A DNA stretch of 64,000 nucleotides, from the NCBI RefSeq assembly GCF_009696375.1, contig NZ_VUMD01000017.1:28426-92425 (forward strand), in the 5' to 3' direction. Positions 1-9,070 of this stretch are shown here, in pieces. The first letter of the stretch is position 1. Every line of letters begins with the position of its first letter. Position numbers and translations under genes: made by a program. This stretch comes from Clostridium porci (lineage in GTDB: Bacteria > Bacillota > Clostridia > Lachnospirales > Lachnospiraceae). The notes below the pieces were generated by a model. The model was not told the DNA's origin. It saw only the letters and a list, made by a program, of their open reading frames with translations, and ran no database searches.

Positions 1-2
1 AG

Positions 3-1559
3 TACGAAGTAAGTGAAGCACAGAAACTGCAGTTTCGTACAGAGGCGGAGCGTATGTATGCACACCTGGATACCAAAGAGAAAGTCGATAAGGCATTGCA
101 GCCGTTAGTGGCGCCGACACCGGTGGCACGTTTATGGCAATGGGCAAGACTACGTCTGGGATCTTTTTGGAATATGGTGAAGGTAGCTACCATGTCTGTA
201 TTTTTAGGCAGAGCTGCCACCGACAAACGTCTCAGTGAAGGAAACCGAAACGCAGAAAAAGAGTCTGCAATCGCCGCCGCTAAGAAGGAAGCTCAAATTC
301 AAGTGTTGGCTGCAAAGAAAGAACGATTTGAAAAAGGAACTCCTGAGAAAGAAAATCAGGAAAAAGAGACACAGGAAAAGGAACCGACACAAGAATCTGA
401 AAAGGAAGCTCATCCAGAGAAAGAGGTAGAGCCAGAGGCTTCAAAACACGAGGAACCAGAAGCAGAAAACAAAAAGGATGCTGGTGAACAAGAGCAACCG
501 AAAAATGAAACACCGGACATTCAGCTCATGAAACCAAACGAGAGTATTCTTTCCTTGCAGGTTGCTCAGATGACGGAAGCATATCAAAAGGGCTTCGCAG
601 AGCTTGTGCAGAAAGAAACAGGTCTTTCCGCAGATCAGATTCAGGTCTTTAATGCTACCACAGAAAAAGGAAAACCCTACATTCAAGTCAACATGGAAGT
701 AAAGCCAGGAGTTTCCGTTACCACATGTCTTGATGATCGTGGCCGTTTTCTTGGAAAAGCAAGCATGATGAGCCAGGAAGAAAAACGCCTCCATGGTGAT
801 TTAAGAAAATTGTTGTTGTATTACACAGTCAAGGAATATGCCCCCGCCAAGGATAAAGAACTCTATAACCGAACCGGATATACCAAAGATGGTCAGGTCC
901 TGCGTGCAGTAGAACATAACAAAAACACGATGCGTCCAGGTACGACGCTGACCAGACAGGATTTTGCACAGATCTTCCGGCAAGCGAATGAGAAAGGATA
1001 TGTCAATAATTTTGATTTTGGTCACGTACTGAATATCCGCAAAGAAAACAACGCTTTAGTTGCATCCATCGATGGCAAAGCAGTAGATCTTTCTGAGGCA
1101 AAAGATTACAAAATTGCCGCTGATATTTTACACGGTCTCTATGTGTCTAAAATCGGGCAGGATTATGCGGCGATTGAAGAAGGAAAACAGGCACTACTGC
1201 AATCCGTGGAAGCATATAGGGTGGCACATGAGACAGAACACTCTCATGAAGAACCATCTGCAGAAAATACTCAAGGGGACGCAGAGGAATATGCAGATAC
1301 CCAGCAGATGGGAGAGCGACATGCAGAAGAGGCGCCGGAAATTCCGGCACCAGAACAAGACTTTGTGGATCCGGAGTACACCAAAAACCTCAATACGCTT
1401 TTCCCGCCATATGAGATGGGCGATGGCGACGTATATACCGGCGTGAGCCAATTAGATTCAAATGGAAATCTGTTACACGAAAGTCCAGAAGACAGCAAAG
1501 AACCAGTGTATGAAAATGAGCAGGAACAAGAGCACGATGCTTTAGAAACCGAAAGATAA
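3..1559 (+). CDS. unknown charged protein, 5' end probably outside the window
   Basis: The frame is open to the left edge, so the gene is probably truncated by the window; the first internal ATG is at 54 and has only a weak GGAG before it. From that ATG it encodes 501 residues. Residues about 60-155 are an extremely Glu/Lys-rich stretch, probably coiled coil or disordered. A folded segment follows (about 160-390), and the C-terminus is again acidic. No catalytic motif or family is recognised. The next gene (1673-2446) also combines a compact middle part with an acidic tail, so the pair may act together, but that is only suggested by adjacency. Confidence 0.7.
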   Translation, partial: YEVSEAQKLQFRTEAERMYAHLDTKEKVDKALQPLVAPTPVARLWQWARLRLGSFWNMVKVATMSVFLGRAATDKRLSEGNRNAEKESAIAAAKKEAQIQVLAAKKERFEKGTPEKENQEKETQEKEPTQESEKEAHPEKEVEPEASKHEEPEAENKKDAGEQEQPKNETPDIQLMKPNESILSLQVAQMTEAYQKGFAELVQKETGLSADQIQVFNATTEKGKPYIQVNMEVKPGVSVTTCLDDRGRFLGKASMMSQEEKRLHGDLRKLLLYYTVKEYAPAKDKELYNRTGYTKDGQVLRAVEHNKNTMRPGTTLTRQDFAQIFRQANEKGYVNNFDFGHVLNIRKENNALVASIDGKAVDLSEAKDYKIAADILHGLYVSKIGQDYAAIEEGKQALLQSVEAYRVAHETEHSHEEPSAENTQGDAEEYADTQQMGERHAEEAPEIPAPEQDFVDPEYTKNLNTLFPPYEMGDGDVYTGVSQLDSNGNLLHESPEDSKEPVYENEQEQEHDALETER

Positions 1560-1561
1560 AC

Positions 1562-1653
1562 ACCACTATAAATAGGAAACAAGAGCACAGGCATTGGTTT
1601 CAAAAACTTCGAAAAACCGATGCCTGTGTGTATATGATCGCACCACTATAACC
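1562..1653 (+). repeat. intergenic hairpin flanked by CACCACTATAA direct repeats
   Basis: A 15-bp stem (1586-1600 with 1614-1628, loop of about 13 nt, one G.T wobble) lies between the first two genes and has no T-run, so it is not a normal terminator. The 11-mer CACCACTATAA occurs on both sides, near 1561 and 1643. It could be an RNA-processing or stability element, or the trace of a small repeat insertion. Confidence 0.5.
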
Positions 1654-1672
1654 TTAGAAGGAGGGAGATTTC

Positions 1673-2446
1673 ATGGCAGATTATCGCACATTGCAGGACT
1701 TGATTCGCAAAGACCAGTTACAGGAATTACGCACATCTCTGGAATTAAGAACAGGAATCAATAAAAACTTCATCCGTCTGGAATTGGATCAAAAAGAGCA
1801 GATCCGACTGTCATTTTCTGCGGATTTTTCTAAAACATCTCCGTACCGATATGGTGCTACGATTACACCAGATTGGACCGTATTGGAACCAACGGACTGT
1901 GCAAGAAACCTTGCCGAATGCCTCAGAGGATTTGGGGAACGAAATTCTTCTGAGCTTAACGAGATAGAAAGCCTGCTGCACCAGCAGACGAAGCAAGATC
2001 TAACAGAAGAATATTTCCCAAAATACAGTTATGCTGATTTGAAAACACAATTCGTACATACTTTGAATTGCTGTGCAATGAGCGAAGAAAGCCTGTCGTT
2101 TACAGTGCCATTCCATAACCACACCATTGAAATAAGCACAAATCCAGAGAAACATTTGATCGCATCTGTGACCTTAGATGGAAAAGAGGTATATGACATC
2201 GACAAGGGAGCGGTTGGTCACGATGGCATCGCAGATCTTTTATCCGTTGCATTGTGTGAAGATTTATATAAGGAAGGAATGTATGATTACGAACGAACGC
2301 TTCAGGACTTTGAGGACACATACGGCATTTCCCAATTAAGTGAAGAAGGAGCGTTCCATCAGGATATCAGCCCAGACAGAGAAGTGAACTGGATGAACGA
2401 CATCTTATTTGATCCCTTGGAGCAGAGCGGCGACTGGGATCGATAA
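1673..2446 (+). CDS. hypothetical protein, 257 aa
   Basis: Start supported by AGAAGGAGGGAG about 8 nt upstream. The product is soluble and acidic (no signal peptide or membrane segment) and has no motif I recognise. A factor-independent terminator follows immediately at 2448. It lies 113 nt after the previous gene across a hairpin, so it may be co-transcribed with it. Confidence 0.75.
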   Translation: MADYRTLQDLIRKDQLQELRTSLELRTGINKNFIRLELDQKEQIRLSFSADFSKTSPYRYGATITPDWTVLEPTDCARNLAECLRGFGERNSSELNEIESLLHQQTKQDLTEEYFPKYSYADLKTQFVHTLNCCAMSEESLSFTVPFHNHTIEISTNPEKHLIASVTLDGKEVYDIDKGAVGHDGIADLLSVALCEDLYKEGMYDYERTLQDFEDTYGISQLSEEGAFHQDISPDREVNWMNDILFDPLEQSGDWDR

Positions 2447-2447
2447 C

Positions 2448-2474
2448 AAAAGAGCAGGGCGACCTGCTCTTTTT
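2448..2474 (+). terminator. rho-independent terminator
   Basis: AAAGAGCAGG, loop GCGA, CCTGCTCTTT, then T-rich; follows the 257-aa gene. Confidence 0.85.
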
Positions 2475-2496
2475 GCTATTTTTCAGAAAAATTCCA

Positions 2497-2503
2497 CATA
2501 ATT
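2497..2503 (+). promoter_or_regulatory. class A CATAATT element
   Basis: CATAATT 30 nt before the ATG at 2533, between a terminator and the next gene; no -35 match at 17 bp. Confidence 0.65.
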
Positions 2504-2532
2504 AAGGAAAGAAAAGAAGGAGTGAAACAGCT

Positions 2533-3417
2533 ATGCAAGAAAAGATAAATGATACCGCAACGCAAACTGAAACAGTCATTGACTATAGCAAACACTTTGG
2601 ATTCACTGAAGAAAAATCTCAGGATCCGGTTGAACTGTTAAAGACCAGGGCCATAGAAAAATTAAAGAAAATTGGAATTCCAAGCATTCCGGATATTTTG
2701 GACGCTTTGAAGGATAAGGATGATCAGGGCAATAACTTAACAATCGCAGAATTCCGGATCAATTACATGGATCTGGAAAAAGGTGAGGTAACACATGGAA
2801 AATCCATGTTTTTGACCATGGCCCCGCAAGTGTCCCTCGAAAAATCAGGTGCCTATAATACCGTGACCCTGCAATTTCCTCATAAAAAGTCCGCAGAAAT
2901 GAACCGGTTATGGTCCTTGCTATCTGATTACGGCGCCGAAATGGCTCAGTATGACGTGAGTACCGGGGAATTCCCACTGATTGGATTAACGGTGCTTCCT
3001 ATGACCTTAGGTGGCCAGTATGGTATGATAGCGACCGATCCGATTTTTTATCATCTGCAGCCCTCTTCGCCAATGGATCAGTATTGCGATCAAATCCGGT
3101 TATTGTTCGAACCGGAGGCAGTCATGTTTATGAGAAACGATTCGTTCAAGAGCGATGAGGTACTTGAAACGGTGAAGATGGAACTGGCTGCTGAAAGACT
3201 GAAAGAAGAGGCCTTGGTAAAGGCTCAGTTAGAGAAAGAAGAGTTCCAAAAGGAGCACGAAGCAGAAATCCAGTCCTACCTTGATCATAACAAATATGAT
3301 AAGCGCGGCTTTAGAAGTTCCAAAGGCTCCGATGGCTCGTTTAAAACCCGTGAGCCATTTAAGGAAGGATTCCGCACTTCTACACAAACAGAGCAAAAGC
3401 CAGACGAAGGCAAATAA
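2533..3417 (+). CDS. hypothetical protein, 294 aa
   Basis: Begins at ATG 2533 after GAAGGAG. The middle (about 75-200) looks like a compact mixed alpha/beta domain. The segment from about 215 to 250 is a Glu/Lys/Ala-rich helix, probably coiled coil, and the last 40 residues are a basic, Ser/Lys/Phe-rich tail. No known family is recognised. It has its own class A element and is followed 84 nt later by the next class A unit, so it is a single-gene transcript. Confidence 0.75.
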   Translation: MQEKINDTATQTETVIDYSKHFGFTEEKSQDPVELLKTRAIEKLKKIGIPSIPDILDALKDKDDQGNNLTIAEFRINYMDLEKGEVTHGKSMFLTMAPQVSLEKSGAYNTVTLQFPHKKSAEMNRLWSLLSDYGAEMAQYDVSTGEFPLIGLTVLPMTLGGQYGMIATDPIFYHLQPSSPMDQYCDQIRLLFEPEAVMFMRNDSFKSDEVLETVKMELAAERLKEEALVKAQLEKEEFQKEHEAEIQSYLDHNKYDKRGFRSSKGSDGSFKTREPFKEGFRTSTQTEQKPDEGK

Positions 3418-3460
3418 ACGGTGCCGCATTATTTCCTGCGTGTCATGATATTTCTCTTCC

Positions 3461-3467
3461 CATAATT
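3461..3467 (+). promoter_or_regulatory. class A CATAATT element
   Basis: CCCATAATT 35 nt before ATG 3502, with GAAAAG downstream as in other copies. Confidence 0.65.
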
Positions 3468-3501
3468 GCACTGAAAAGTAAAGGCATTCAAGGAGGAAAC
3501 A

Positions 3502-3870
3502 ATGATGAACATGGAAGTATTGACGCGTATTACGCAGGTAACACTGGTACTGGCAGCCGGCATGTGCTTTGGAAATATCGTATACACCGAACTCCAAAGC
3601 GACAGGGAGACACTGAGCAGCATCTTAGGCGGCGCTATTAGCCGCAGAAGACGTATTTACCGCATGGCAAAAACAATTGCGGCAAACAGCAGACCCGATG
3701 TTGCTTCTGATGCAGCGGCGGCACATGATGTGTGCAACACAAAGGCAAAAGCATTAAGCCCACATCCGACCATCACAATCCAAGCGACTGTGAAGCCGAT
3801 AGAAGGCGGACGTCGTTTCTGTTGTTATGATCTGACCGAAGAGGGTTTTGTGGAGCATCGGAGCAAATGA
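3502..3870 (+). CDS. small protein with N-terminal membrane segment, 122 aa
   Basis: ATG 3502 follows AAGGAGG by 6 nt. Residues about 6-27 are hydrophobic and could be a membrane anchor or uncleaved signal. The rest contains a basic cluster (SRRRRIYR near 48-55) and no recognised domain. It ends in TGA overlapping the ATG of the next small gene (ATGA), so the two are translationally coupled. Confidence 0.65.
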   Translation: MMNMEVLTRITQVTLVLAAGMCFGNIVYTELQSDRETLSSILGGAISRRRRIYRMAKTIAANSRPDVASDAAAAHDVCNTKAKALSPHPTITIQATVKPIEGGRRFCCYDLTEEGFVEHRSK

Positions 3871-4040
3871 GAAAGCAAAAAGAGCCAAAGACATGGCTGG
3901 AACTGATCGGTACCATTGGTGAACGAAATGTGGATATGGCCAGAATCTATGGTAAGGGTATCCTTACCTATGAGGAACTGGTGACGTTAGTTCCACAGCC
4001 TGCGGCTGAAGCAATCAGACAATATTTCATCATGAATTAG
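3867..4040 (+). CDS. small hypothetical protein, 57 aa, coupled to previous gene
   Basis: Starts at ATG 3867 inside the ATGA overlap with the preceding stop and ends TAG 4040, directly before a strong terminator. The product is a soluble, helical 57-residue protein without recognisable motifs. Perfect coupling and the terminator position support it as a real gene. Confidence 0.6.
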   Translation: MRKQKEPKTWLELIGTIGERNVDMARIYGKGILTYEELVTLVPQPAAEAIRQYFIMN

Positions 4041-4070
4041 AAGACCTGGAAACGGGTCTTCTTTTTTCTT
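4041..4070 (+). terminator. rho-independent terminator
   Basis: AAGACC/GGTCTT stem followed by CTTTTTTC. Confidence 0.85.
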
Positions 4071-4092
4071 TTTCATTGGGAATATCCAATTC

Positions 4093-4099
4093 CATAATT
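4093..4099 (+). promoter_or_regulatory. class A CATAATT element (first of two before nrdD)
   Basis: TTCCATAATT followed by TTAACGAAAA, one of the clearest matches to the extended class A pattern; 12 nt before a possible leaderless ATG at 4112. Confidence 0.6.
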
Positions 4100-4111
4100 T
4101 TAACGAAAACC

Positions 4112-4213
4112 ATGAGGCATCGAGAGAAAACTGTATCAATCGATTACCTCTATTTTTTATGGATATGCGTGGTGATTTTTTTTGAAGTTATCTTTATGAA
4201 TCCCATCGCATAA
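4112..4213 (+). CDS. possible 33-aa membrane peptide
   Basis: An ATG 12 nt after a class A element opens a 33-codon frame that ends with the TAA of the next class A element. Residues about 12-30 are strongly hydrophobic. There is no ribosome site, so it would have to be nearly leaderless; it may be chance. Confidence 0.2.
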   Translation: MRHREKTVSIDYLYFLWICVVIFFEVIFMNPIA

Positions 4214-4215
4214 TT
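4209..4215 (+). promoter_or_regulatory. class A CATAATT element of nrdD
   Basis: GCATAATT followed by GCAACGACA, 72 nt before nrdD. The intervening leader has an inverted repeat (ATGTGTTG/CAACACAT, about 4233-4263). Confidence 0.65.
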
Positions 4216-4287
4216 GCAACGACACAACATCATGTATGTGTTGCTGCAAAAAACACAACACATAGTAAAACATAGAGGAGGAAAACT

Positions 4288-7014
4288 ATGCTTAAAGTAA
4301 TCAAAAGAAACAATCGTCTGGAGGATTTCAATGGAGCGAAGATTGAATCCGCCATTACCGATGCATTCGCGAATGAATTTGTACCTGTACCGTCTCAGTA
4401 TGTGTTCAACAAACTGATGTTGAATATCATGAGTCTTCTGAACAGTAAGGTACATAACAACAAAATCCATATCAAAGATATCTATGAGACCGTAGATCAG
4501 GTGTTGTCGGAGTCTGGATACTATAGAGTTGCAAAAGCCTATATGCTGAACTATCAGCGACGCGATAAGGTAAACCAGATGTCAGAAACCGGCATCAATT
4601 TTGCAGACTTAATGGCAGGTCATTCCGAACTCAAAGTCATCAAAAGAAATAAGGATTTGGTGAACTTTGAAGGAGCAAAGATCGAGCAGGCTATGCTCAA
4701 GGCATTTGAAGCTACAGGTATTGCTGTACCGTCTCAGTACACATTAAACAAAATGATGGTCAATATCATGACGCTTCTGACCTGCAAAATACAGGATAAT
4801 GCCATTGACATTGAAGATATTCAGGATGCAGTGGAACAGGTGCTTGCAGAATCCGGATATTTCCCAGTTTCAAAGGCCTATGTTCTGTATCGACAGCAGC
4901 ACAAAAATATTCGCCATGCAGCAGACAGCGTCATCAATTTCAAGGAATTGATGGAGGGCTATTTGCAAAAAGGCGACTGGAGAGTGAAAGAGAACTCTAC
5001 CGTGGCTTACACGCTTGGAGGCCTCATTTTATCAAATTCCGGTGCTGTTACAGCAAACTACTGGTTGGATGAAATTTACGACACGGAGATTGCTGAGGCT
5101 CACAAGAACTGTTTCATGCACATTCACGATCTTTCTATGTTAAGCGGTTATTGTGCTGGCTGGTCTCTGAAGCAGTTGCTTCTGACAGGTATTAAGGGTG
5201 TGGCTGGCAGAATTTCATCTGCACCGGCATGTCATCTTTCAACTCTCTGTAACCAGATGGTGAACTTCCTTGGTATTATGCAGAACGAGTGGGCGGGAGC
5301 ACAGGCTTTTTCCAGCTTTGATACCTACCTGGCACCGTTTGTAAAGGTGGACAATCTGTCTTATAAGGCAACAAAACAGGCAATCCAGTCGTTCGTGTTT
5401 GGTGTGAATACACCGAGCCGCTGGGGTACACAGGCACCGTTTACCAATGTAACCCTTGACTGGAAAGTACCGGATGATCTGAAGGATTTGCCGGCGATTG
5501 TTGGCGGAAAAGAGATGGAGTTTACCTACGGTGACTGTCAGGCTGAGATGGATATGATCAATAAGGCATTCATCGAGATTATGATCGAGGGTGATTCTGA
5601 GGGCCGCGGATTCCAGTATCCGATCCCGACGTATTCCATTACGAAGGACTTTGATTGGTCTGACACAGAAAACAACCGTCTGCTCTTTGAAATGACGGCA
5701 AAATACGGCACTCCGTATTTCTCAAACTACGTCAATTCTGACATGGAGCCGTCAGACATCCGCAGCATGTGCTGCCGTCTGCGCCTCGACTTAAAGGAAC
5801 TGCGTCGTAAGAATGGCGGATTCTTTGGTTCCGGAGACTCCACAGGTTCTGTTGGTGTTGTTACCTTGAACCTGCCACATATTGCATACGTCTCTCCGAA
5901 TGAGGATGCATTCTGGAGAAATCTTGATGCGCTGATGGATATTACAGCACAGTCCTTGGATATTAAGCGCAGAACCATCACAAGCCTGTTAGATGCAGGG
6001 TTATATCCGTACACAAAGGCTTACCTCGGTTCCTTTGACAACCATTTCTCTACCATTGGACTGGTTGGCGGAAACGAAATGTGCTTAAATGCCAAGTGGC
6101 TTGGAAAAGACCTCACTCACAAGCAGTCCCAGGACTTTGTTGAGAGAATGTTAAATCACATGAGAGAGCGTCTGATGAAGTACCAGGAGCGTTATCATGC
6201 ACTCTTTAACCTTGAGGCAACACCGGCCGAAAGTACCGCTTATCGTTTCGCAAAGCACGACAAAAAGTGTTATCCGGATATTATTACGGCGAATGAAAAC
6301 GGTACTCCGTATTACACCAACAGCACCAATCTCCCGGTTGGAAGCGTAGACGACGTATTCGATGCGTTGGATGTACAGGATCGGTTCCAGCCGCTCTACA
6401 CCTCCGGAACCGTATTCCACACCTTCTTAGGTGAGAAACTGCCTGACTGGATGGCGGCAGCCAGCTTGGTAAAAACCATCTGTGCAAACTACAAACTGCC
6501 TTACATCAGCATTTCGCCGACCTATTCCGTATGTTCAGAACACGGATACCTGGCTGGAGAACATATCAAATGTCCGCATTGCGATAAGACTACAGAGGTG
6601 TACAGCCGTATCACCGGCTATTACCGTCCGGTGCAGAACTGGAATGACGGCAAGGCACAGGAGTTTAAGGACAGACACACGTACAATGTCAACAAAAGAA
6701 ATGCACAGACAGCGTGTGATTGCGACACACCAATGCAGGCCGCTGATGAGAATGTGACAACATCTGGTGAGAATGCGCCGGCAGCAGCGGAGGAGCTTTT
6801 GTTATTCACCACTCTAACCTGCCCGAACTGTGTGATCGCAAAGAAATACCTGGATGAGTGTGGTATCACATATCGTGTGATCGATGCCGTTGCAGAAGCA
6901 GATCTTGCACGCAAACACGGCATCATGGCGGCACCAACCTTGGTAGTTGATGGTAAGAACATCGCCGGAGCAGGCCCGATCCGTGGCTGGGCAATGGCGC
7001 AGAAAGAAGAGTAA
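4288..7014 (+). CDS. nrdD: anaerobic (class III) ribonucleoside-triphosphate reductase, two ATP cones and fused redoxin
   Basis: Reduces ribonucleotides to deoxyribonucleotides using a glycyl radical made by NrdG. In order: ATP-cone 1 (about 1-95), a second full ATP-cone starting near 115 with the same LKVIKRN opening, the catalytic barrel (about 225-740), a zinc-binding C-terminal loop (C749 and CPHC near 762-765), and the glycyl radical motif RITGYYRP (Gly about 777). After a short linker comes a thioredoxin/glutaredoxin-like domain with CPNC at 845-848. The total of 908 aa is long for the family because of the duplicated cone and the fused redoxin. The fusion suggests the redoxin-dependent subgroup rather than the formate-dependent one (inference). 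Start has AGGAGGAAAACT before ATG. nrdG follows. Confidence 0.95.
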   Translation: MLKVIKRNNRLEDFNGAKIESAITDAFANEFVPVPSQYVFNKLMLNIMSLLNSKVHNNKIHIKDIYETVDQVLSESGYYRVAKAYMLNYQRRDKVNQMSETGINFADLMAGHSELKVIKRNKDLVNFEGAKIEQAMLKAFEATGIAVPSQYTLNKMMVNIMTLLTCKIQDNAIDIEDIQDAVEQVLAESGYFPVSKAYVLYRQQHKNIRHAADSVINFKELMEGYLQKGDWRVKENSTVAYTLGGLILSNSGAVTANYWLDEIYDTEIAEAHKNCFMHIHDLSMLSGYCAGWSLKQLLLTGIKGVAGRISSAPACHLSTLCNQMVNFLGIMQNEWAGAQAFSSFDTYLAPFVKVDNLSYKATKQAIQSFVFGVNTPSRWGTQAPFTNVTLDWKVPDDLKDLPAIVGGKEMEFTYGDCQAEMDMINKAFIEIMIEGDSEGRGFQYPIPTYSITKDFDWSDTENNRLLFEMTAKYGTPYFSNYVNSDMEPSDIRSMCCRLRLDLKELRRKNGGFFGSGDSTGSVGVVTLNLPHIAYVSPNEDAFWRNLDALMDITAQSLDIKRRTITSLLDAGLYPYTKAYLGSFDNHFSTIGLVGGNEMCLNAKWLGKDLTHKQSQDFVERMLNHMRERLMKYQERYHALFNLEATPAESTAYRFAKHDKKCYPDIITANENGTPYYTNSTNLPVGSVDDVFDALDVQDRFQPLYTSGTVFHTFLGEKLPDWMAAASLVKTICANYKLPYISISPTYSVCSEHGYLAGEHIKCPHCDKTTEVYSRITGYYRPVQNWNDGKAQEFKDRHTYNVNKRNAQTACDCDTPMQAADENVTTSGENAPAAAEELLLFTTLTCPNCVIAKKYLDECGITYRVIDAVAEADLARKHGIMAAPTLVVDGKNIAGAGPIRGWAMAQKEE

Positions 7015-7022
7015 ACAGTTTA

Positions 7023-7052
7023 CAGGCGGCACAGAAATGTGCTGCCTGTTTC
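7023..7052 (+). promoter_or_regulatory. hairpin between nrdD and nrdG
   Basis: ACAGGCGGCAC/GTGCTGCCTGT stem with loop AGAAAT and only TTTC after it. It may be a weak attenuator or stability element adjusting nrdG relative to nrdD. Confidence 0.45.
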
Positions 7053-7066
7053 AAAAAGGAGGAAGT

Positions 7067-7798
7067 ATGAACAACTTAAAAATATGCGGACTGCAAAAAA
7101 CCACGTTACTGGATTATCCGGGACACGTAGCGGCTACCGTATTCCTTGGTGGATGTAACTTCCACTGTCCATTTTGTCATAATGGCGAACTGGTACAAAA
7201 GGCAGAGCCACTGATGACCGTAGAAGAACTTTTGCAGTTCCTGAAAAGCAGAACCGGTATTCTGGAAGGCGTTTGTATTACAGGCGGAGAACCAACCTTG
7301 TTCCCCCAGGAATTAGAAGATCTCATGAGGGAAATAAAAGCTCTTGGGTACAAGATCAAACTGGACACCAATGGTACCAATCCTCAGTTTTTGAGCCATT
7401 GCATCAGTGAGAAACTGGTAGATTATATTGCTATGGATGTAAAAGCATCATTTTCTACCTATGAAAAGGCCTGTGGCATTTCATTCTCCGCAGAGACACA
7501 GGGACATATTCAGAAGAGTATGGAGCTTTTGAAATGGATGACAGCTATCGGTCATATCGACAGCGAATTCAGAACCACTTTGGTCAAGGGTATTCATGAT
7601 ATAGGAAATGAGAGCATGATCAAAGAAATGACCCAGATGTTAAGCGGAGCTCAGAAATTTTATTTGCAACAGTATGTACATTCCGACAATGTGTTAGCCC
7701 CAACCGGCCTTAGTGCATTTTCCAAGGAGGAAATGGATGCATTTGCCGAAAAGTTCAAAGAATACGTTTCTGAGGTATCTGTACGCGGAGTTGCATGA
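7067..7798 (+). CDS. nrdG: anaerobic ribonucleotide reductase activating enzyme (radical SAM)
   Basis: Generates the glycyl radical on NrdD using S-adenosylmethionine and a 4Fe-4S cluster. The cluster motif CNFHCPFC lies at C30, C34 and C37, and the GGEPTL SAM-binding motif is visible. I chose ATG 7067 because AAAGGAGG lies 7 nt upstream; the frame is open further left inside nrdD but without a ribosome site. Length 243 aa is of the longer NrdG/PflA-like type. It lies 52 nt after nrdD, clearly one operon, and ends at a terminator. Confidence 0.92.
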   Translation: MNNLKICGLQKTTLLDYPGHVAATVFLGGCNFHCPFCHNGELVQKAEPLMTVEELLQFLKSRTGILEGVCITGGEPTLFPQELEDLMREIKALGYKIKLDTNGTNPQFLSHCISEKLVDYIAMDVKASFSTYEKACGISFSAETQGHIQKSMELLKWMTAIGHIDSEFRTTLVKGIHDIGNESMIKEMTQMLSGAQKFYLQQYVHSDNVLAPTGLSAFSKEEMDAFAEKFKEYVSEVSVRGVA

Positions 7799-7827
7799 TA
7801 CACACACCAGAATCATCATACAGTTTG

Positions 7828-7854
7828 AAGCAGCACAATCCGTGCTGCTTTTTT
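7828..7854 (+). terminator. rho-independent terminator
   Basis: AAGCAGCAC AATCC GTGCTGCTT then TTTT; ends the nrdDG operon. Confidence 0.9.
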
Positions 7855-7868
7855 GAATGTTCCGATTC

Positions 7869-7875
7869 CATAATT
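7869..7875 (+). promoter_or_regulatory. class A CATAATT element
   Basis: TTCCATAATT 33 nt before ATG 7908. Confidence 0.65.
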
Positions 7876-7907
7876 CTGTTGAACTATAAAAAAGAAATGG
7901 AGAAAGG

Positions 7908-8573
7908 ATGATGAACCAGATGTATAACGTAGAAAAAATGTATACATATCTGCGTGGTTTCTTAGTGGGAGCCGGTATGGATCAGGGGATCCAGGCACTG
8001 AATTTTGCCAGGAAAAAGCACACTGGCCAGCTGCGAAAAGACGGAACGCCGTACATTGCACATCCGTTGCAGATGGCCTGTTATGCGGCGGCGCTTGGAA
8101 TGCGTAATGACGAGATTATGGCCGGTATTCTTTTACATGATGTATGTGAAGATTGCGAGGTACCAGTGGAGCTTTTGCCGGTCAACAACCATGTCAAGGA
8201 AATCGTAAAACGCTTGACGATTCAGCCATTGGAGTCCGAAAGCAAGGTAGAGACAAAGGAACGGTATTTCCGGGAACTTTTGCTATGCAAAGAAGCTGTC
8301 ATTATTAAAGGTTTGGATCGATATCACAATATGTCTTCCATGGCCGGAGTCCTTTCGGATGAGGCAGCGTCAAAAAATATCCGGGAGAACAATGAACTGC
8401 TTTTGCCAATGTTAAAACAGGCAAAGGATTTGTATCCGGAATTATCGGATATTCTGTTTGTCTTGCGAACGAATATCAGCAGCGTATCAAAGACACTGGA
8501 GACAATGCAAAGAATTGCACAAAACGATGCAAAGGAGAAGAAAAGGGATGAAGAAACAGGAAAAGAGAACTGA
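7908..8573 (+). CDS. HD-domain hydrolase of the SpoT/MESH1 type
   Basis: Contains the pattern of (p)ppGpp hydrolase domains: ARKKHTGQLRKDGTPYIAHPL (about 29-49), the HD pair in LLHDVCED near 77-84, and KGLDRYHNM near 127-135. At 221 aa it is a stand-alone hydrolase domain with no synthetase domain, so it could break down alarmones or act as a general nucleoside polyphosphate phosphohydrolase. It overlaps the dCMP deaminase gene by 26 nt, forming an operon with nucleotide enzymes. The exact substrate cannot be told from sequence. Confidence 0.8.
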   Translation: MMNQMYNVEKMYTYLRGFLVGAGMDQGIQALNFARKKHTGQLRKDGTPYIAHPLQMACYAAALGMRNDEIMAGILLHDVCEDCEVPVELLPVNNHVKEIVKRLTIQPLESESKVETKERYFRELLLCKEAVIIKGLDRYHNMSSMAGVLSDEAASKNIRENNELLLPMLKQAKDLYPELSDILFVLRTNISSVSKTLETMQRIAQNDAKEKKRDEETGKEN

Positions 8574-9042
8574 TGTGATCAGTTGGGATGCATATTTTAT
8601 GGGAGTTGCTGGTCTTTCTGCTATGAGAAGCAAGGACCCGTCTACGCAGGTAGGAACCTGTATCGTAGATAGCAGAAACCGTATTCTGTCTGTTGGATAC
8701 AATGGTTTCCCCGCCGGTTGCGATGATGACAGTTTCCCATGGGGTAAGGGAGATGAAGATCCGTGCAACAACAAATATTTTTACGTGATGCATAGCGAAC
8801 TGAATGCAATCTTAAATTTCAGAGGCGAGAGCCTGGCCGGCAGCCGGTTATATGTTACCATGTTCCCGTGTAACGAATGCGCAAAAGCAATCATTCAGAC
8901 TGGGATTAAGGAAGTTATTTTCTTTGACGATGCATACCAGATGAAGCCGGAAGGAAGGGCGACTATGCGTATGTTTGATGCCGCTGGAGTCAAGTATAGA
9001 AAGTATGAGGACACCAACCGCTGTGTCAAAATTCATGTATAA
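8548..9042 (+). CDS. dCMP deaminase (ComEB-like)
   Basis: Deaminates dCMP to dUMP for thymidylate supply. Zinc site is H82-x-E84 (MHSELNAIL) and PCNEC (C108, C111), plus the substrate loop SVGYNGFP. The 164-aa length is typical. Start ATG 8548 lies inside the end of the HD gene, preceded by AAAGGAGAAGAAAAGGG. With NrdD/NrdG and the nucleotidase at 57.7 kb it forms an element-borne nucleotide supply set. Confidence 0.93.
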   Translation: MKKQEKRTDVISWDAYFMGVAGLSAMRSKDPSTQVGTCIVDSRNRILSVGYNGFPAGCDDDSFPWGKGDEDPCNNKYFYVMHSELNAILNFRGESLAGSRLYVTMFPCNECAKAIIQTGIKEVIFFDDAYQMKPEGRATMRMFDAAGVKYRKYEDTNRCVKIHV

Positions 9043-9070
9043 AATATGTAAAAGAGACAGAGGAGGAAAC

